This document shows positions 22,249-33,850 of a stretch of DNA of 64,000 nt, in pieces (the stretch's first letter is position 1; each line of letters starts with the position of its first letter). The stretch is from Pegea sp. RAD2-039 (Eukaryota > Chordata > Thaliacea > Salpida > Salpidae), in NCBI GenBank assembly GCA_034620365.1, contig JAQGEQ010000094.1, positions 1 through 64,000 on the forward strand, read 5' to 3'. Under the pieces are notes generated by a model. The model did not search any database. It was given only the letters and a program-made list of their open reading frames with translations, and was not told the DNA's origin. Both the position numbers and the translations under genes were made by a program.

Positions 22249-22521
22249 CTGTTGATGCCCAAAATGTTGGACTCCCGCCATGACGCGATTTACAACTCCC
22301 CTAACTTCTCGAGACTTCGTCTCCCTGACAACGTTATAATCACCGCTGAAAGCTCCTGCGACGACAGCGTTGTGTCCTAACAAATCCATCGTCAACGAAC
22401 TTATCATCATCAATGACGTCATCACCTTGAAACGTGTTTTGTTGATGACGTAAATCAAAATCCTTTTGTTGCTGCTTAGTAATGCAAAAAACTGATTGTT
22501 CGACTTCTCCAGTGACGTCAT
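22249..22521 (-). CDS. Unrecognised exon-like open frame at duplication edge
   Basis: Minus-strand open frame reading ...NNQFFALLSSNKRILIYVIN... and ...MDLLGHNAVVAGAFSGDYNV... up to a donor-like CAG|GTGATG at 22249. Composition and the two internal TGACGTCA sites resemble the real exons nearby. Without splicing, the frame continues to a stop at 22171, inside the duplicated unit, so its last codons would come from the end of duplication unit 2. I do not recognise the protein. It may be the remnant of a gene cut by the duplication breakpoint, an exon of a gene whose other exons I failed to find, or a chance frame. Confidence 0.3.
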
Positions 22522-22600
22522 CGTATCGTGGGCGAGTTTCCTCCGGAAGTTCTCTTTATAATGACGTCATAAGTTGTTTTAATGACGTCATCATCACTAA

Positions 22601-23090
22601 TTACTTCAACAGTTGACAGAATTCTTCCAAATTGGTGATGACGTCATCATCGTCACTGCTGCTGCTTTTAGTGACGTCATCCTGTGACGTCGAATCATCG
22701 AACCACGACGAAGATGATGACGTCATCACTTTTTTGTTGCTTTTTTGTTTCGAAGGTTGAATTTTTAATCTGAAATTGAAGTACTACAATCGCGATGATG
22801 ATGACGTCATCACTCACCTCATTATTTGTCGACTACTTCGAATCAACTCGACTACATCGTTGTGATTTGATTCGATGACCTCAAAACCGTTCACAGCGAT
22901 GATGACGTCATCAACTTGGAGACCGGCTTCTTCTGCTGGACTTTCAGACTGAAACTGAATATAAAAAAAGAAGAAAAATTTCTGAATTTTTTACTTGAAC
23001 TTCTTGTATCAAAACCGGGGATTCCCCGCAGATGAGAAACCCCCAACTTTCGGATTTTCGTCGAATCAGTTCCAAAGTCAAAAAATCCAT
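22601..23090 (-). CDS. Small single-PDZ-domain protein
   Basis: Three minus-strand exons: 23090-22995, 22948-22818, 22769-22601; 396 nt, 131 aa, phases 0 and 2. One PDZ domain fills residues ~4-80: LTLELIRRKSESWGFLICGE (carboxylate-loop region, GF-L-I), SPVLIQEVQ, ESPAEEAGLQVDDVIIAVNG (the A-x-x-AGLQ-x-x-D-x-I-x-x-VNG core) and SNHNDVVELIRSS (alpha-2, His-Asn at the ligand pocket). The order and spacing resemble the PDZ domains of ARHGEF11/12 and RGS12. The tail is Ser/Asp-rich with two DDV motifs. PDZ domains bind C-terminal peptides of membrane proteins. The start codon at 23090 is a guess: the first exon could instead begin at an acceptor directly before it, with further exons upstream. 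An alternative acceptor 6 bp earlier for exon 2 adds Phe-Gln. Confidence 0.72.
23017..23027. promoter_or_regulatory. NF-kB-like palindrome in PDZ exon
   Basis: GGGGATTCCCC, a near-perfect kB-type palindrome, inside the coding first exon of the PDZ gene. Similar sites lie at 27167-27177 and 26742-26755. Function unknown; it may simply reflect codons for Cys-Gly-Glu-Ser-Pro on the minus strand. Confidence 0.3.
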
Positions 23091-23695
23091 CTCAGAAATC
23101 AGAAAAATCAGAAAATGAAAAAAAAAACAACTTTTCTGCTTTTCGACGGAAATCGCCCGAAGTCATGTTCTGCTTCATTGACTTTCACCTCGTTCAATGA
23201 CGTCATCAATATCATAAAATAAATTGTTACCGCTAGATGAAGAAAAAGAGTTAATAATTTGATTAAAAGGGAATCGAATTGAAGATGTCAACGATGTTTG
23301 TTGTCATAGCAACCAAGATCTTTTCAACTTGATGAGCTTCCGTTAGTAGCAAGAGGAGAAATTCTTTTCTAAAATCTTTGCTCTTTTCATAATAAACTTC
23401 AAATCAATTCTCTTTTAATTCTTGGAACTTTTTCATCGACTTTTCTTAAAACGCGATTTGACGCGCGACTTTTGCTACCTTAAAAAAGAGCCTTTGAAGA
23501 TTCAGTTGATGTTTAAATGAAGTAAAAATCTGAGAGAATTTAAATTAAAACTGAAAAATTCTTCACATTTTCAAAAACTCATTTCAAAGAAGAAACAATT
23601 TTCATGAATTTCTTTTTTATTCAAAAATCAGAAATAATTTATTAAATACGATAAAAATAAATAAAATAAATTAGAAAAGCATCCACGAGATGGCG

Positions 23696-26425
23696 TTACA
23701 AATCAGCGAGCACAAAATTAGTTTCTCCGTCAATACAGTTGAAGAGACGGACTTTTAATCCAAGCTTTTTCTGTTTAGTGTCCATGACTTTGATCTGAAA
23801 GTTAGTGACCAGTTCCATGAAAAGAACATCCATTTCTTGGATAGCAAGTCTTCGACCTGGGCACTGTCGCGCCCCATGTCCAAATGGCATGAAAGCGAAG
23901 TGGTCTTTACATCTGAAGATGATATGAAGATTAGAAAGTGATGAGAATCAGGAAGCGATGAGGATCAGGAAGTGATGAATATCAGGAAGTGATGAGGATC
24001 ATGAAGTGATGAGGATCAGGAAGTGATGAAGATTAGGAAGTGATCTAGATCAGGAAGTGATGAGGATCAGGAAGTGATGAAGATCAGAAAGTGATGAGGA
24101 TCAGGAAGTGATGAAGATCAGAAAGTGATGAAGATTAGAAAGTGATGAAGATCAGGAAGTGATGAGGATCATGAAGTGATGAAGATCAGGAAGTGATGAG
24201 GATCAGGAAGTGATAAAGATCAAGAAGTGATGAAGATTAGGAAGTGATGAAGATCAGGAAGAGATGAAGATCAGGAAGTGATGAGGATCAGGAAGTGATG
24301 AGGATCAGGAAGTGATGAAGACAGGAAGTGATGAGGATCAGAAGTGATGAGGATCAAGAAGTGAAGGATCAGGAAGGATGAAGATCAGGTAGTGATGAGG
24401 ATCAGGAAGTGATAAAGATCAGGAAGTGATAAAGATCAAGAAGTGATGAAGATCAGGAAGTGATGAGGATCAGAAAGTGATGAGGATCAGGAAGTGATGA
24501 AGATCAGGAAGCGATGAAGATCAGGAAGTGATGAGGATCAGGAAGTGATAAAGATCAGGAAGTGATGAAGATCAGGAAGTGATGAGGATCAAGAAGTGAT
24601 GAAGATCAGGAAATGATGAAGATCAAGAAGTGATGAGGATCAGGAAGTGATGAAGATCAGGAAGTGATGAAGATCAGGAAATGATGAAGATCAGGAAATG
24701 ATGAAGATCAGGAAGTGATGAGGAAGTGATGAGGATCAGGAAGTGATGAAGATCAGGAAGTGATGAGGAAGTGATGAGGATCAGGAAGTGATGAAGATCA
24801 GGAAGTGATGAGGATCAACTTACGCCAGAGGAGAGTTTTTATCGCTCCACCTTTCAGGTCGGAATTTTTCGGGTTGTGGAAAAAATTCTTCATTTTTGAG
24901 ATTCATTAAATGAGAAGTGAATCGAATCACAGATCCTGCTGGTACCTTGAATCCTCCCATCACAAGATCACAATCCGTTTTACGAGCATTTGCATACGTC
25001 ATAGGTCGTAATCTCATCGCTTCATAGATACAACCGCGTAAAAGACGCGAGAATCCTTGCGTGTCTCCAGAAAGCGCTTTTTCGCGTAATTGCTCCTGGT
25101 ACTGAGGATTTCGAGCAAGTTCATCCATGATAAGAAGAGAGCAAGTCGCGGTAGTGTCGATTCCGCCCGCCAACAACTCTAATGTCAACGTCACTGCGTC
25201 GTTCTTCGACATTTCTTTATTCTCCATCGCTTTTCCAATAAGTGTTGTGACGTCATCATCGCTTTTATGGTTTTGCTTCATTGGGCATTTCATTTCTGAT
25301 AACTTCCTAAAAGTGATGACGTCATTAGTAAGAGCAAACTGACGTCATCAACCGCTTACTTATCGACAAGAATTTTGGCGTATTTGAATTCATCGTGCTG
25401 CGCTTTGCATAAACTACGCCAACTAGCGGTCGAAAAAATGCGCCAAATTGGTGGTCCAAAAGTAAGTCTAGCTCCCAAATCAAAAAACTTATTCATACAC
25501 GAGTTCAACTTTCGCGCGACCAAACGCGATTCGTCATAAGAAGCGTCATCATCGAATAAACCTAACCTAAACACAGCAGGTTAGTTCGCGCGCTTTTGTA
25601 TGACGTCATCAACTTACTTCATATCGAGTATCAACGCAGCTACTGATTCCAAAGCCCATTTGTTCATTTCGAAGTTTAAATTAGAAGTTGATGACGTCAC
25701 AGGGTCGCGAAGTTGACGAAGACGTCCAATAAAGTCAGACGCGATTTTAGCTTGAACGTCGCGAACTTTACGGACTGACTTTGGATGCATTAAAACTGAA
25801 TTCATAACATTTCGTTGCTTGGACCATTCTTCTCCTTGTAGGGAAGTTATCCCGGCGGGAAGACCTTGCTGCTCTCGTGTAGCGTTGATGACGTCAAGAG
25901 CGGGTCGGCAAGGGTGTTTTCCTTCGTTGCGGACCATTATAGCGATGTCCTTGGGGTCAGAGGTGTAAATAAACTCCTCGTTTAGAATTTTTTCTTTGAA
26001 AACTTTTCCATATCTGAAATATTTTCAAATTTTCAAATAAACAGAAATAGTTGAAACGAATTAACGCGACTGAATCGCGACTGAAACGCGACTGAATCGC
26101 GACTGAAACGCGAAACATCTTTTCATAATTAACATCTAAAAAATAACTAAATTAAAAATAAAACAAAAATAGAAATTTACTTTTTATGATAATCTTCAAG
26201 TGCAACGTTGAACTTCCTGGCTGTATACGGACCAAAAACAGAATACATATAAGCTGACCCCATTAAAGGCAAATTGGCTGGGCCGGGTATTTCATCTTTA
26301 CAGGTCAATTTGTCCCACAACTTACTGGCCATCATTGGAATAGAGATTTGTTCTTTTGATGCGATCATGGAAGATTTTCTGCAGATAGAAATCTGCTTCA
26401 AAGTGATTTGGCTCAAAATTTTCAT
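23696..26425 (-). CDS. Cytochrome P450, mitochondrial clan type
   Basis: Five minus-strand exons: 26425-26181, 26013-25618, 25566-25360, 25306-24824, 23912-23696; 1548 nt, 515 aa, every junction in phase 2. The N terminus (MKILSQITLKQISICRK) is basic and amphipathic, like a mitochondrial presequence, with no membrane anchor; IPGPANLPLMGS follows. Family motifs: I-helix AGGIDTTA (329-336), K-helix ExxR (Glu378, Arg381), FRPERW, and heme loop FGHGARQCPG with Cys461. The RRLAIQEM that follows the loop is typical of mitochondrial-clan enzymes that accept electrons from adrenodoxin. These enzymes hydroxylate steroids, secosteroids or related lipids; the substrate here is unknown. The fourth intron (911 bp) is almost entirely a 17-bp minisatellite. 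A minus-strand poly(A) signal lies at 23616-23621. Confidence 0.94.
23925..24815. repeat. 17-bp minisatellite array (copy 2) in P450 intron
   Basis: About 52 units of GATCAGGAAGTGATGAA and variants (TGAGGATC, AAAGTGATG, single 1-4 bp deletions), occupying nearly all of the P450 fourth intron between donor 24823 and acceptor 23913. Same family and same strand sense as 4255-5130. Confidence 0.97.
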
Positions 26426-26478
26426 CTTTACTCCGTTTCTGACTTCGGATGATATGAAGTTTTAGTTTTAACGTCGCT

Positions 26479-26487
26479 CTTTATATA
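26479..26487 (-). promoter_or_regulatory. TATA box of P450 gene
   Basis: TATATAAAG on the minus strand, about 55 bp upstream of the P450 start codon at 26425, at the expected distance for a short 5' UTR. Confidence 0.6.
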
Positions 26488-29400
26488 CTGCGCGCAACAC
26501 AATCTTTCTAGAAACCGCTGACGGTGGGTTAAAGAGAAAAGCTCTTTTAACGGACGCAACCCAAAAGCTTAGATCGGAAAAACTTTTCGAAGTTATGAAG
26601 TCATCATTTATCAAACACGAGTAGTTCTGACGTCATCATTGTTGTCTTGTTATATTTAAGTTTGATTTTAGAGGTTTAGACGCTCTACAAAACAACTTTC
26701 CGTGAAGAAATTACTGAAGGTTGGGTTAAAATGGGTTAATTCGGGGTTTCCCCCGAACTATGAAACCGGAAGTTTTTGGTAATTGTTTTTTTTTCTTGTT
26801 TTTCAGATTGAAAGTAATTTTCGGCAGAAAATATTTTGTACAAAATAAAGCTGGAGGTGCTGCCTTCGTAACCAGCTTGTTCAAGGAGAAATAAAAAAGT
26901 GTAAAAAAGAAAACAAAACAATATTTTCACTGACAACTTGGTTTGATGACGTCAAGTAAGATTTCGGGATCGTTCTGCTAACAACGTCAATGCATCGCGC
27001 GTTTAACAGGGAGTGTGACGTCACAGCTTAGACGAGAAATCGCTGAAGAGAAATTCTTTAACTTGATCTGTTTATAAACAAACTTTATTTTTCGTCAGTT
27101 TATATTCTGCTAGATAATATCGGCGTTCTGCTTGAATGCTTTTGCTACCGATTTGAAAACCTCGAAGGGGAATCCCCGGTAAACTGATGTCAACCCCAAA
27201 ATGTTTTTTCGTTTAAATCAACAGGAAATCGAAATTGGAACAATTTTTTTTCAAAAATATTTTTCTAATAAAAATTTATGATTACGTAAGAAATTTTGAA
27301 AGTTAAAAAGGTTAATTTGTTCCAATCTTTTATTTTTTTGATGAAATTGTTAATAGTTAGGAAAAAATTCACATAAATAAATGCTATAAAGATTAAGATG
27401 AAATTTAATTTAGACAATTCTAAGGTTTAATATCTATTTCACTTCAATTTTTTATCATTTTACAGAAATCAGCAATTTACCATAAAAAAAAGTTTTTAAG
27501 CAATTAAGTTAATAAAAAAGAATTATTTAAATAACATAAAATTCATTTTCTTAAAATGAATAAACTATTCAAAGCAAATTATTCATTTTAATCAGAATAT
27601 TTTTTATACTTTTGATTGACAAAATTGTTTGAAAGAATTTGACAAATTTCTATCTAGATTTGGTTTGCTTAATAAGTCATGGTAGAAATAATTAAGTGTA
27701 AAAAGCTACTGTGCAAATTCACTGTAGAAATCTTTTATATATTAGTTTGAAACTTTATCGATTTGCACAAACAGCTGCTGCATTTATAAGAAAAATTGGT
27801 TTCGGTTTTTGATGTGGATAGTTTGAAATTAGAAAAATATATTTTGAAAAACATTTAAATCATTTTCATCATGAATTTAAAATCATCATTTATACAATAT
27901 CTCTTGTTGATAAACAAAATATTCATAAAATACATATTTACAGTAGTTTATAAACATTATACAATTTATATATTTTTATTCTATCATTTAGTTTGTTTAA
28001 AATAGAGTTGAAAATATCTTTTACTTTGGAAACTTTGAAAAATTATTAGTTTGAAAAAGTTTTAATTAAATTTTTTAAAAATCATTTAATGGTTTAAAAC
28101 GGAAAACATTTAAAAGTTTAAAATAGCAATTTTCAAAGGTTAACATTTTTGGCAAAGTTAATTTTAGTGGTAGGATTCGTTAGTAAAAGTAGTCAAGCAG
28201 GAAATGTGAGTTTTTAATGAACCGTGACGATAGACTAGCTACCCTACTCAAAATAACTTTTTGCTATTTATCAAATAAATACAATTTTAAGTTTGTATAG
28301 AGTCAAATTTTATAACTGAAAATATAGAAATTCTTAAGCAAATATATTTTAAGAAATAAAAAATTTATTCACAAAAAGACATTTGACAGAAAAGACTTTT
28401 ATTTTTGTCTTTTCTTTTTAGTGTATCATTTGCAATTTTTCTTTATAACTTTTAACGACAAATTAATCAACAATATATTTAACATTTCAAAGGATGAATA
28501 GAAATTTAATTTAAGAAATATATCTCAACCTAATTCAATATTTTTATAACAAAGTTGTATTTTGCAATCAGTTCAAATTTGTTTTTATTTACTTTATAAA
28601 TTCTTTTGTCTTGTATTTGGGACTTTTATGAGGTACTTTGTTGGAAATTTAAATATTTATTTGTTTATTTTAAACTTTAAAGATATTTTTGTAAAAAATA
28701 ATAAAAATAAATAATCTAAAATTTTGTTTTGTAATCAGTAGCAAAAAATGTATCATAAATTCCGACATGACTTAGAAAAGGCTTCCAGAGCAAATAAAAG
28801 AAATTAATCTTCTGATAAATCTTATTCCTTGTGATAAAGATTCGTCAGCTTTCATCTATATTTTTCAATCTTAAAATTTCAGAACCAAAAGTAGTTTTTA
28901 CAGTAAAGAAATTCAAACAAAGTTGATTCAAATGACGTCAACAATATCAGGTCACCATAATTAATAAAACCAGGTGATATGGAACTTATGATTTGTTTCA
29001 AAATCGAAATTTGTGAATGATTTGAGATTTGAAAAGCTTTGCAATAAGGCTTCGATAGTACAAAACACAGTGACACTAATTCTTATACCAATAATAACAA
29101 ATTCTTGATTAGATGCCAGTATAGAAGGACAGATTTTATTCCAAAAAGTTGATTTTTCTATAAAATTTCAGAAAATATTTTCTTGATTCTCTAAATGAAA
29201 ACATCTAATTGGTCCTTACGTAATTGCTCCAGATCTGTAAAGTCTTAAGTATCAAATAAAAATGAGACCTTTCTGTAGACTTTTAAGAAGTTTTTAATTT
29301 TTTGGGTTGAAATTTTTTGCTGCAACATTCTTCTGCTGATAGATTTCACCATCTGAATCAAAGATCACCATTTAAGATGATGTCTATTAACTCAAACATA

Positions 29401-29834
29401 CTAGCTTGCTTCTTTCAAGTTTTGTCTTCAATTCTCTTGTAGCATTCTTAGACAATAATTTCCTAACTACTTTTAACAATTTAGCAAGACATTAGATAAA
29501 AAAAAACATTTTATATAAGTTTATTTAAAAGTATTTTCTTTCGCAATCATTATAAGATGTCCGATTACCTCGTTAAAACCCACATATAAAAACCACAAGA
29601 TTTTTTACAGCTCTCCTAATACTCAAACACTTTTCTTAAAGGTCCTAAACTAGTCTTTCAAAAAAAGTTCGTTTTTTAAACTTTCAAGAAAACTTCCACA
29701 AGAAACTAAATCATCATTAATATAAGCTTCTTGCAAACATGATGTCAGTCCAAACTCTAGAAGAAACGAGTAGAAGCAAAATGGCTTTCTTGAATACCAA
29801 AATCTCAACGAAAAAGTTTCTTTTAATCTAGTTA
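26488..29834. other. Intergenic stretch, mostly AT-rich
   Basis: The first ~550 bp upstream of the P450 gene hold TGACGTCA sites (near 26629, 26945, 27013) and two kB-like palindromes (26742-26755, 27167-27177). From about 27200 to 29830 the sequence is AT-rich, with a single TGACGTCA near 28933 and no supported exon. Confidence 0.5.
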
Positions 29835-32800
29835 ACAAATGAAGATTAGTCTGTTGTGATGTTGTCTGTACAATTTTCAACAAATGAAATATTAGTCTGT
29901 TGTGATGTTGTTTGTACAATTTTCAACAAATGAAATATTAGTCTGTTGTGATGTTGTCTGTACAATTTTTAACAAATGAAATATTAGTCTGTTGTGATGT
30001 TGTCTGTACAATTTTCAACAAATGAAATATTAGTCTGTTGTGATGTTGTTTGTACAATTTTCAACAAATGAAATATTAGTCTGTTGTGATGTTGTTTGTA
30101 CAATTTTCAACAAATGAAATATTAGTCTGTTGTGATGATGTCTGTACAATTTTTAACAAATGAAATATTAGTTCTGTAGTGATGTTGTCTGTACAATTTT
30201 TAACAAATGAAATATTAGTCTGTTGTGATGTTGTCTGTACAATTTTTAACAAATGAAATATTAGTCTGTTGTGATGTTGTCTGTACAATTTTTAACAAAT
30301 GAAATATTAGTCTGTTGTGATGTTGTCTGTACAATTTTTAACAAATGAAATATTAGTCTGTTGTGATGTTGTCTGTACAATTTTTAACAAATGAAATATT
30401 AGTCTGTTGTGATGTTGTCTGTACAATTTTTAACAAATGAAATATTAGTCTGTTGTGATGTTGTCTGTACAATTTTCAACAAATGAAATATTAGTCTGTT
30501 GTGATGTTGTCTGTACAATTTCTAACAAATGAAATATTAGTCTGTTGTGATGTTGTCTGTACAATTTTCAACAAATGAAATATTAGTCTGTTGTGATGTT
30601 GTCTGTACAATTTTTAACAAATGAAATATTAGTCTGTTGTGATGTTGTCTGTACAATTTTCAACAAATGAAATATTAGTCTGTTGTGATGTTGTCTGTAC
30701 AATTTTTAACAAATGAAATATTAGTCTGTTGTGATGTTGTCTGTACAATTTTTAACAAATGAAATATTAGTCTGTTGTGAGTTGTCTGTAGAATTTCTAA
30801 CAAATGAAATATTAGTCTGTAGTGATGTTGTCTGTACAATTTTCAACAAATGAAATATTAGTCTGTAGTGATGTTGTCTGTACAATTTTTAACAAATGAA
30901 ATATTAGTCTGTTGTGATGTTGTCTGTACAATTTTTAACAAATGAAATATTAGTCTGTTGTGATGTTGTCTGTACAATTTTTAACAAATGAAATATTAGT
31001 CTGTTGTGATGTTGTTTGTACAATTTTTAACAAATGAAATATTAGTCTGTTGTGATGTTGTCTGTACAATTTTCAACAAATGAAATATTAGTCTGTTGTG
31101 ATGTTGTCTGTACAATTTTTAACAAATGAAATATTAGTCTGTTGTGATGTTGTCTGTACAATTTTCAACAAATGAAATATTAGTCTGTAGTGATGTTGTT
31201 TGTACAATTTTTAACAAATGAAATATTAGTCTGTAGTGATGTTGTCTGTACAATTTTTAACAAATGAAATATTAGTCTGTTGTGATGTTGTCTGTACAAT
31301 TTTTAACAAATGAAATATTAGTCTGTTGTGATGTTGTCTGTACAATTTTCAACAAATGAAATATTAGTCTGTTGTGATGTTGTCTGTACAATTTTCAACA
31401 AATGAAATATTAGTCTGTTGTGATGTTGTCTGTACAATTTTTAACAAATGAAATATTAGTCTGTTGTGATGTTGTCTGTACAATTTTTAACAAATGAAAT
31501 ATTAGTCTGTTGTGATGTTGTCTGTACAATTTTTAACAAATGAAATATTAGTCTGTTGTGATGTTGTCTGTACAATTTTTAACAAATGAAATATTAGTCT
31601 GTTGTGATGTTGTCTGTACAATTTTTAACAAATGAAATATTAGTCTGTTGTGATGTTGTCTGTACAATTTTTAACAAATGAAATATTAGTCTGTTGTGAT
31701 GTTGTCTGTACAATTTTTAACAAATGAAATATTAGTCTGTTGTGATGTTGTCTGTACAATTTTTAACAAATGAAATATTAGTCTGTTGTGATGTTGTCTG
31801 TACAATTTTTAACAAATGAAATATTAGTCTGTTGTGATGTTGTCTGTACAATTTTTAACAAATGAAATATTAGTCTGTTGTGGTGTTGTCTGTACAATTT
31901 TTAACAAATGAAATATTAGTCTGTTGTGGTGTTGTTTGTACAATTTTTAACAAATGAAATATTAGTCTGTTGCGATGTTGTCTGTAGAATTTTCAACAAA
32001 TGAAATATTAGTCTGTTGTGATGTTGTCTGTACAATTTTCAACAAATGAAATATTAGTCTGTTGTGATGTTGTCTGTAGAATTTTCAACAAATGAAATAT
32101 TAGTCTGTTGTGGTGTTGTCTGTACAATTTTTAACAAATGAAATATTAGTCTGTTGTGATGTTGTCTGTACAATTTTTAACAAATGAAATATTAGTCTGT
32201 TGTGATGTTGTTTGTACAATTTTTAACAAATGAAATATTAGTCGGTTGTGATGTTGTCTGTACAATTTTTAACAAATGAAATATTAGTCTGTTGTGATGT
32301 TGTCTGTACAATTTTTAACAAATGAAATATTAGTCTGTTGTGATGTTGTCTGTACAATTTTTAACAAATGAAATATTAGTCTGTTGTGATGTTGTCTGTA
32401 CAATTTTCAACAAATGAAATATTAGTCTGTTGTGATGTTTTCTGTACAATTTTTAACAAATGAAATATTAGTCTGTTGTGATGTTGTCTGTACAATTTTT
32501 AACAAATGAAATATTAGTCTGTTGTGATGTTGTCTGTACAATTTTTAACAAATGAAATATTAGTCTGTTGTGATGTTGTCTGTAGAATTTTCAACAAATG
32601 AAATATTAGTCTGTTGTGATGATGTTTGTACAATTTTTAACAAATGAAATATTAGTCTGTTGTGATGTTGTCTGTACAATTTTTAACAAATGAAATATTA
32701 GTCTGTAGTGATGTTGTCTGTACAATTTTTAACAAATGAAATATTAGTCTGTTGTGATGTTGTCTGTACAATTTTTAACAAATGAAATATTAGTCTGTAG

Positions 32801-33460
32801 TGATGTTGTCTGTACAATTTTTAACAAATGAAATATTAGTCTGTTGTGATGATGTTTGTACAATATTTAACAAATGAAATTTTAGTCTGTAGTGATGTTG
32901 TCTGTACAATTTTTAACAAATGAAATATTAGTCTGTTGTGATGTTGTCTGTACAATATTTAACAAATGAAATATTAGTCTGTTGTGATGTTGTCTGTACA
33001 ATATTTAACAAATGAAAATTAGTCTGTAGTGATGTTGTTTGTACAATTTTTAACAAATGAAATATTAGTTTGTAGTGATGTTGTCTGTACAATATTTAAC
33101 AAATGAAATATTAGTCTGTTGTGATCTTGTCTGTACAATATTTAACAAATGAAATATTAGTCTGTTGTGATGTTGTCTGTACAATTTTTAACAAATGAAA
33201 TATTAGTTTGTAGTGATGTTGTCTGTACAATATTTAACAAATGAAATATTAGTCTGTTGTGATGTTGTCTGTACAATTTTTAACAAATGAAATATTAGTC
33301 TGTTGTGATGTTGTCTGTACAATTTTTAACAAATGAAATATTAGTCTGTTGTGATGTTGTCTGTACAATTTTTAACAAATGAAATATTAGTCTGTAGTGA
33401 TGTTGTCTGTACAATATTTAACAAATGAAATATTAGTCTGTTGTGATGTGGTCTGTGAAA
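29835..33460. repeat. 46-bp satellite array
   Basis: About 79 tandem copies of a 46-bp unit (starts TCTGTACAATTTTTAACAAA, ends GTCTGTTGTGATGTTG). Units are very uniform; variation is mostly at a few positions (TTTTT/TTTTC/ATTT, CTGTTG/CTGTAG, GTCTGT/GTTTGT). Short 45- and 47-bp units occur near 30165 and 30780. Frames crossing it encode a repeated peptide only and are not genes. Confidence 0.98.
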
Positions 33461-33850
33461 TTTGAAGTTATCACTAAGTGATTATTGATTTATATTAAGA
33501 AAATATTCTTTGAACCAAAGCTTAAAATAGAAATTGATGTTTTTTTGCATGATGAACTAACAAAGATTTATTAAAAATTAATTTTAAATCAGTGGTTTGG
33601 TGTTTTACTCCGGGAAATACTTAAAACTTCAAATATGAAGAATTCATTTTGATTGAAGTCTTACTTGTCTTTCGTTTAATTGTTGAAGTCTACGAAGTAT
33701 TTGGTTAGGAGGTTAGATGAGTTTTCAAAGATTTAGAAACAAATTTATTTTTTAAATATTTTTCAGATAAAATTTTTCTGAAATCGGCGATTTTTCTGAC
33801 CGCTAGATGACGCTGTTGAATTTCAAACACGAGAACTAAATTACATCGAT
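33461..33850. other. Spacer between satellite and PWP2 stop
   Basis: AT-rich spacer and probable PWP2 3' UTR. Nothing else recognised. Confidence 0.5.

Noticed and set aside
29650..30288. Minus-strand frames across the 46-bp satellite encoding a repeated peptide
   Set aside because: They exist only because 46-bp units happen to stay open for a few copies. No start context, splice sites or domain; the satellite explains them.
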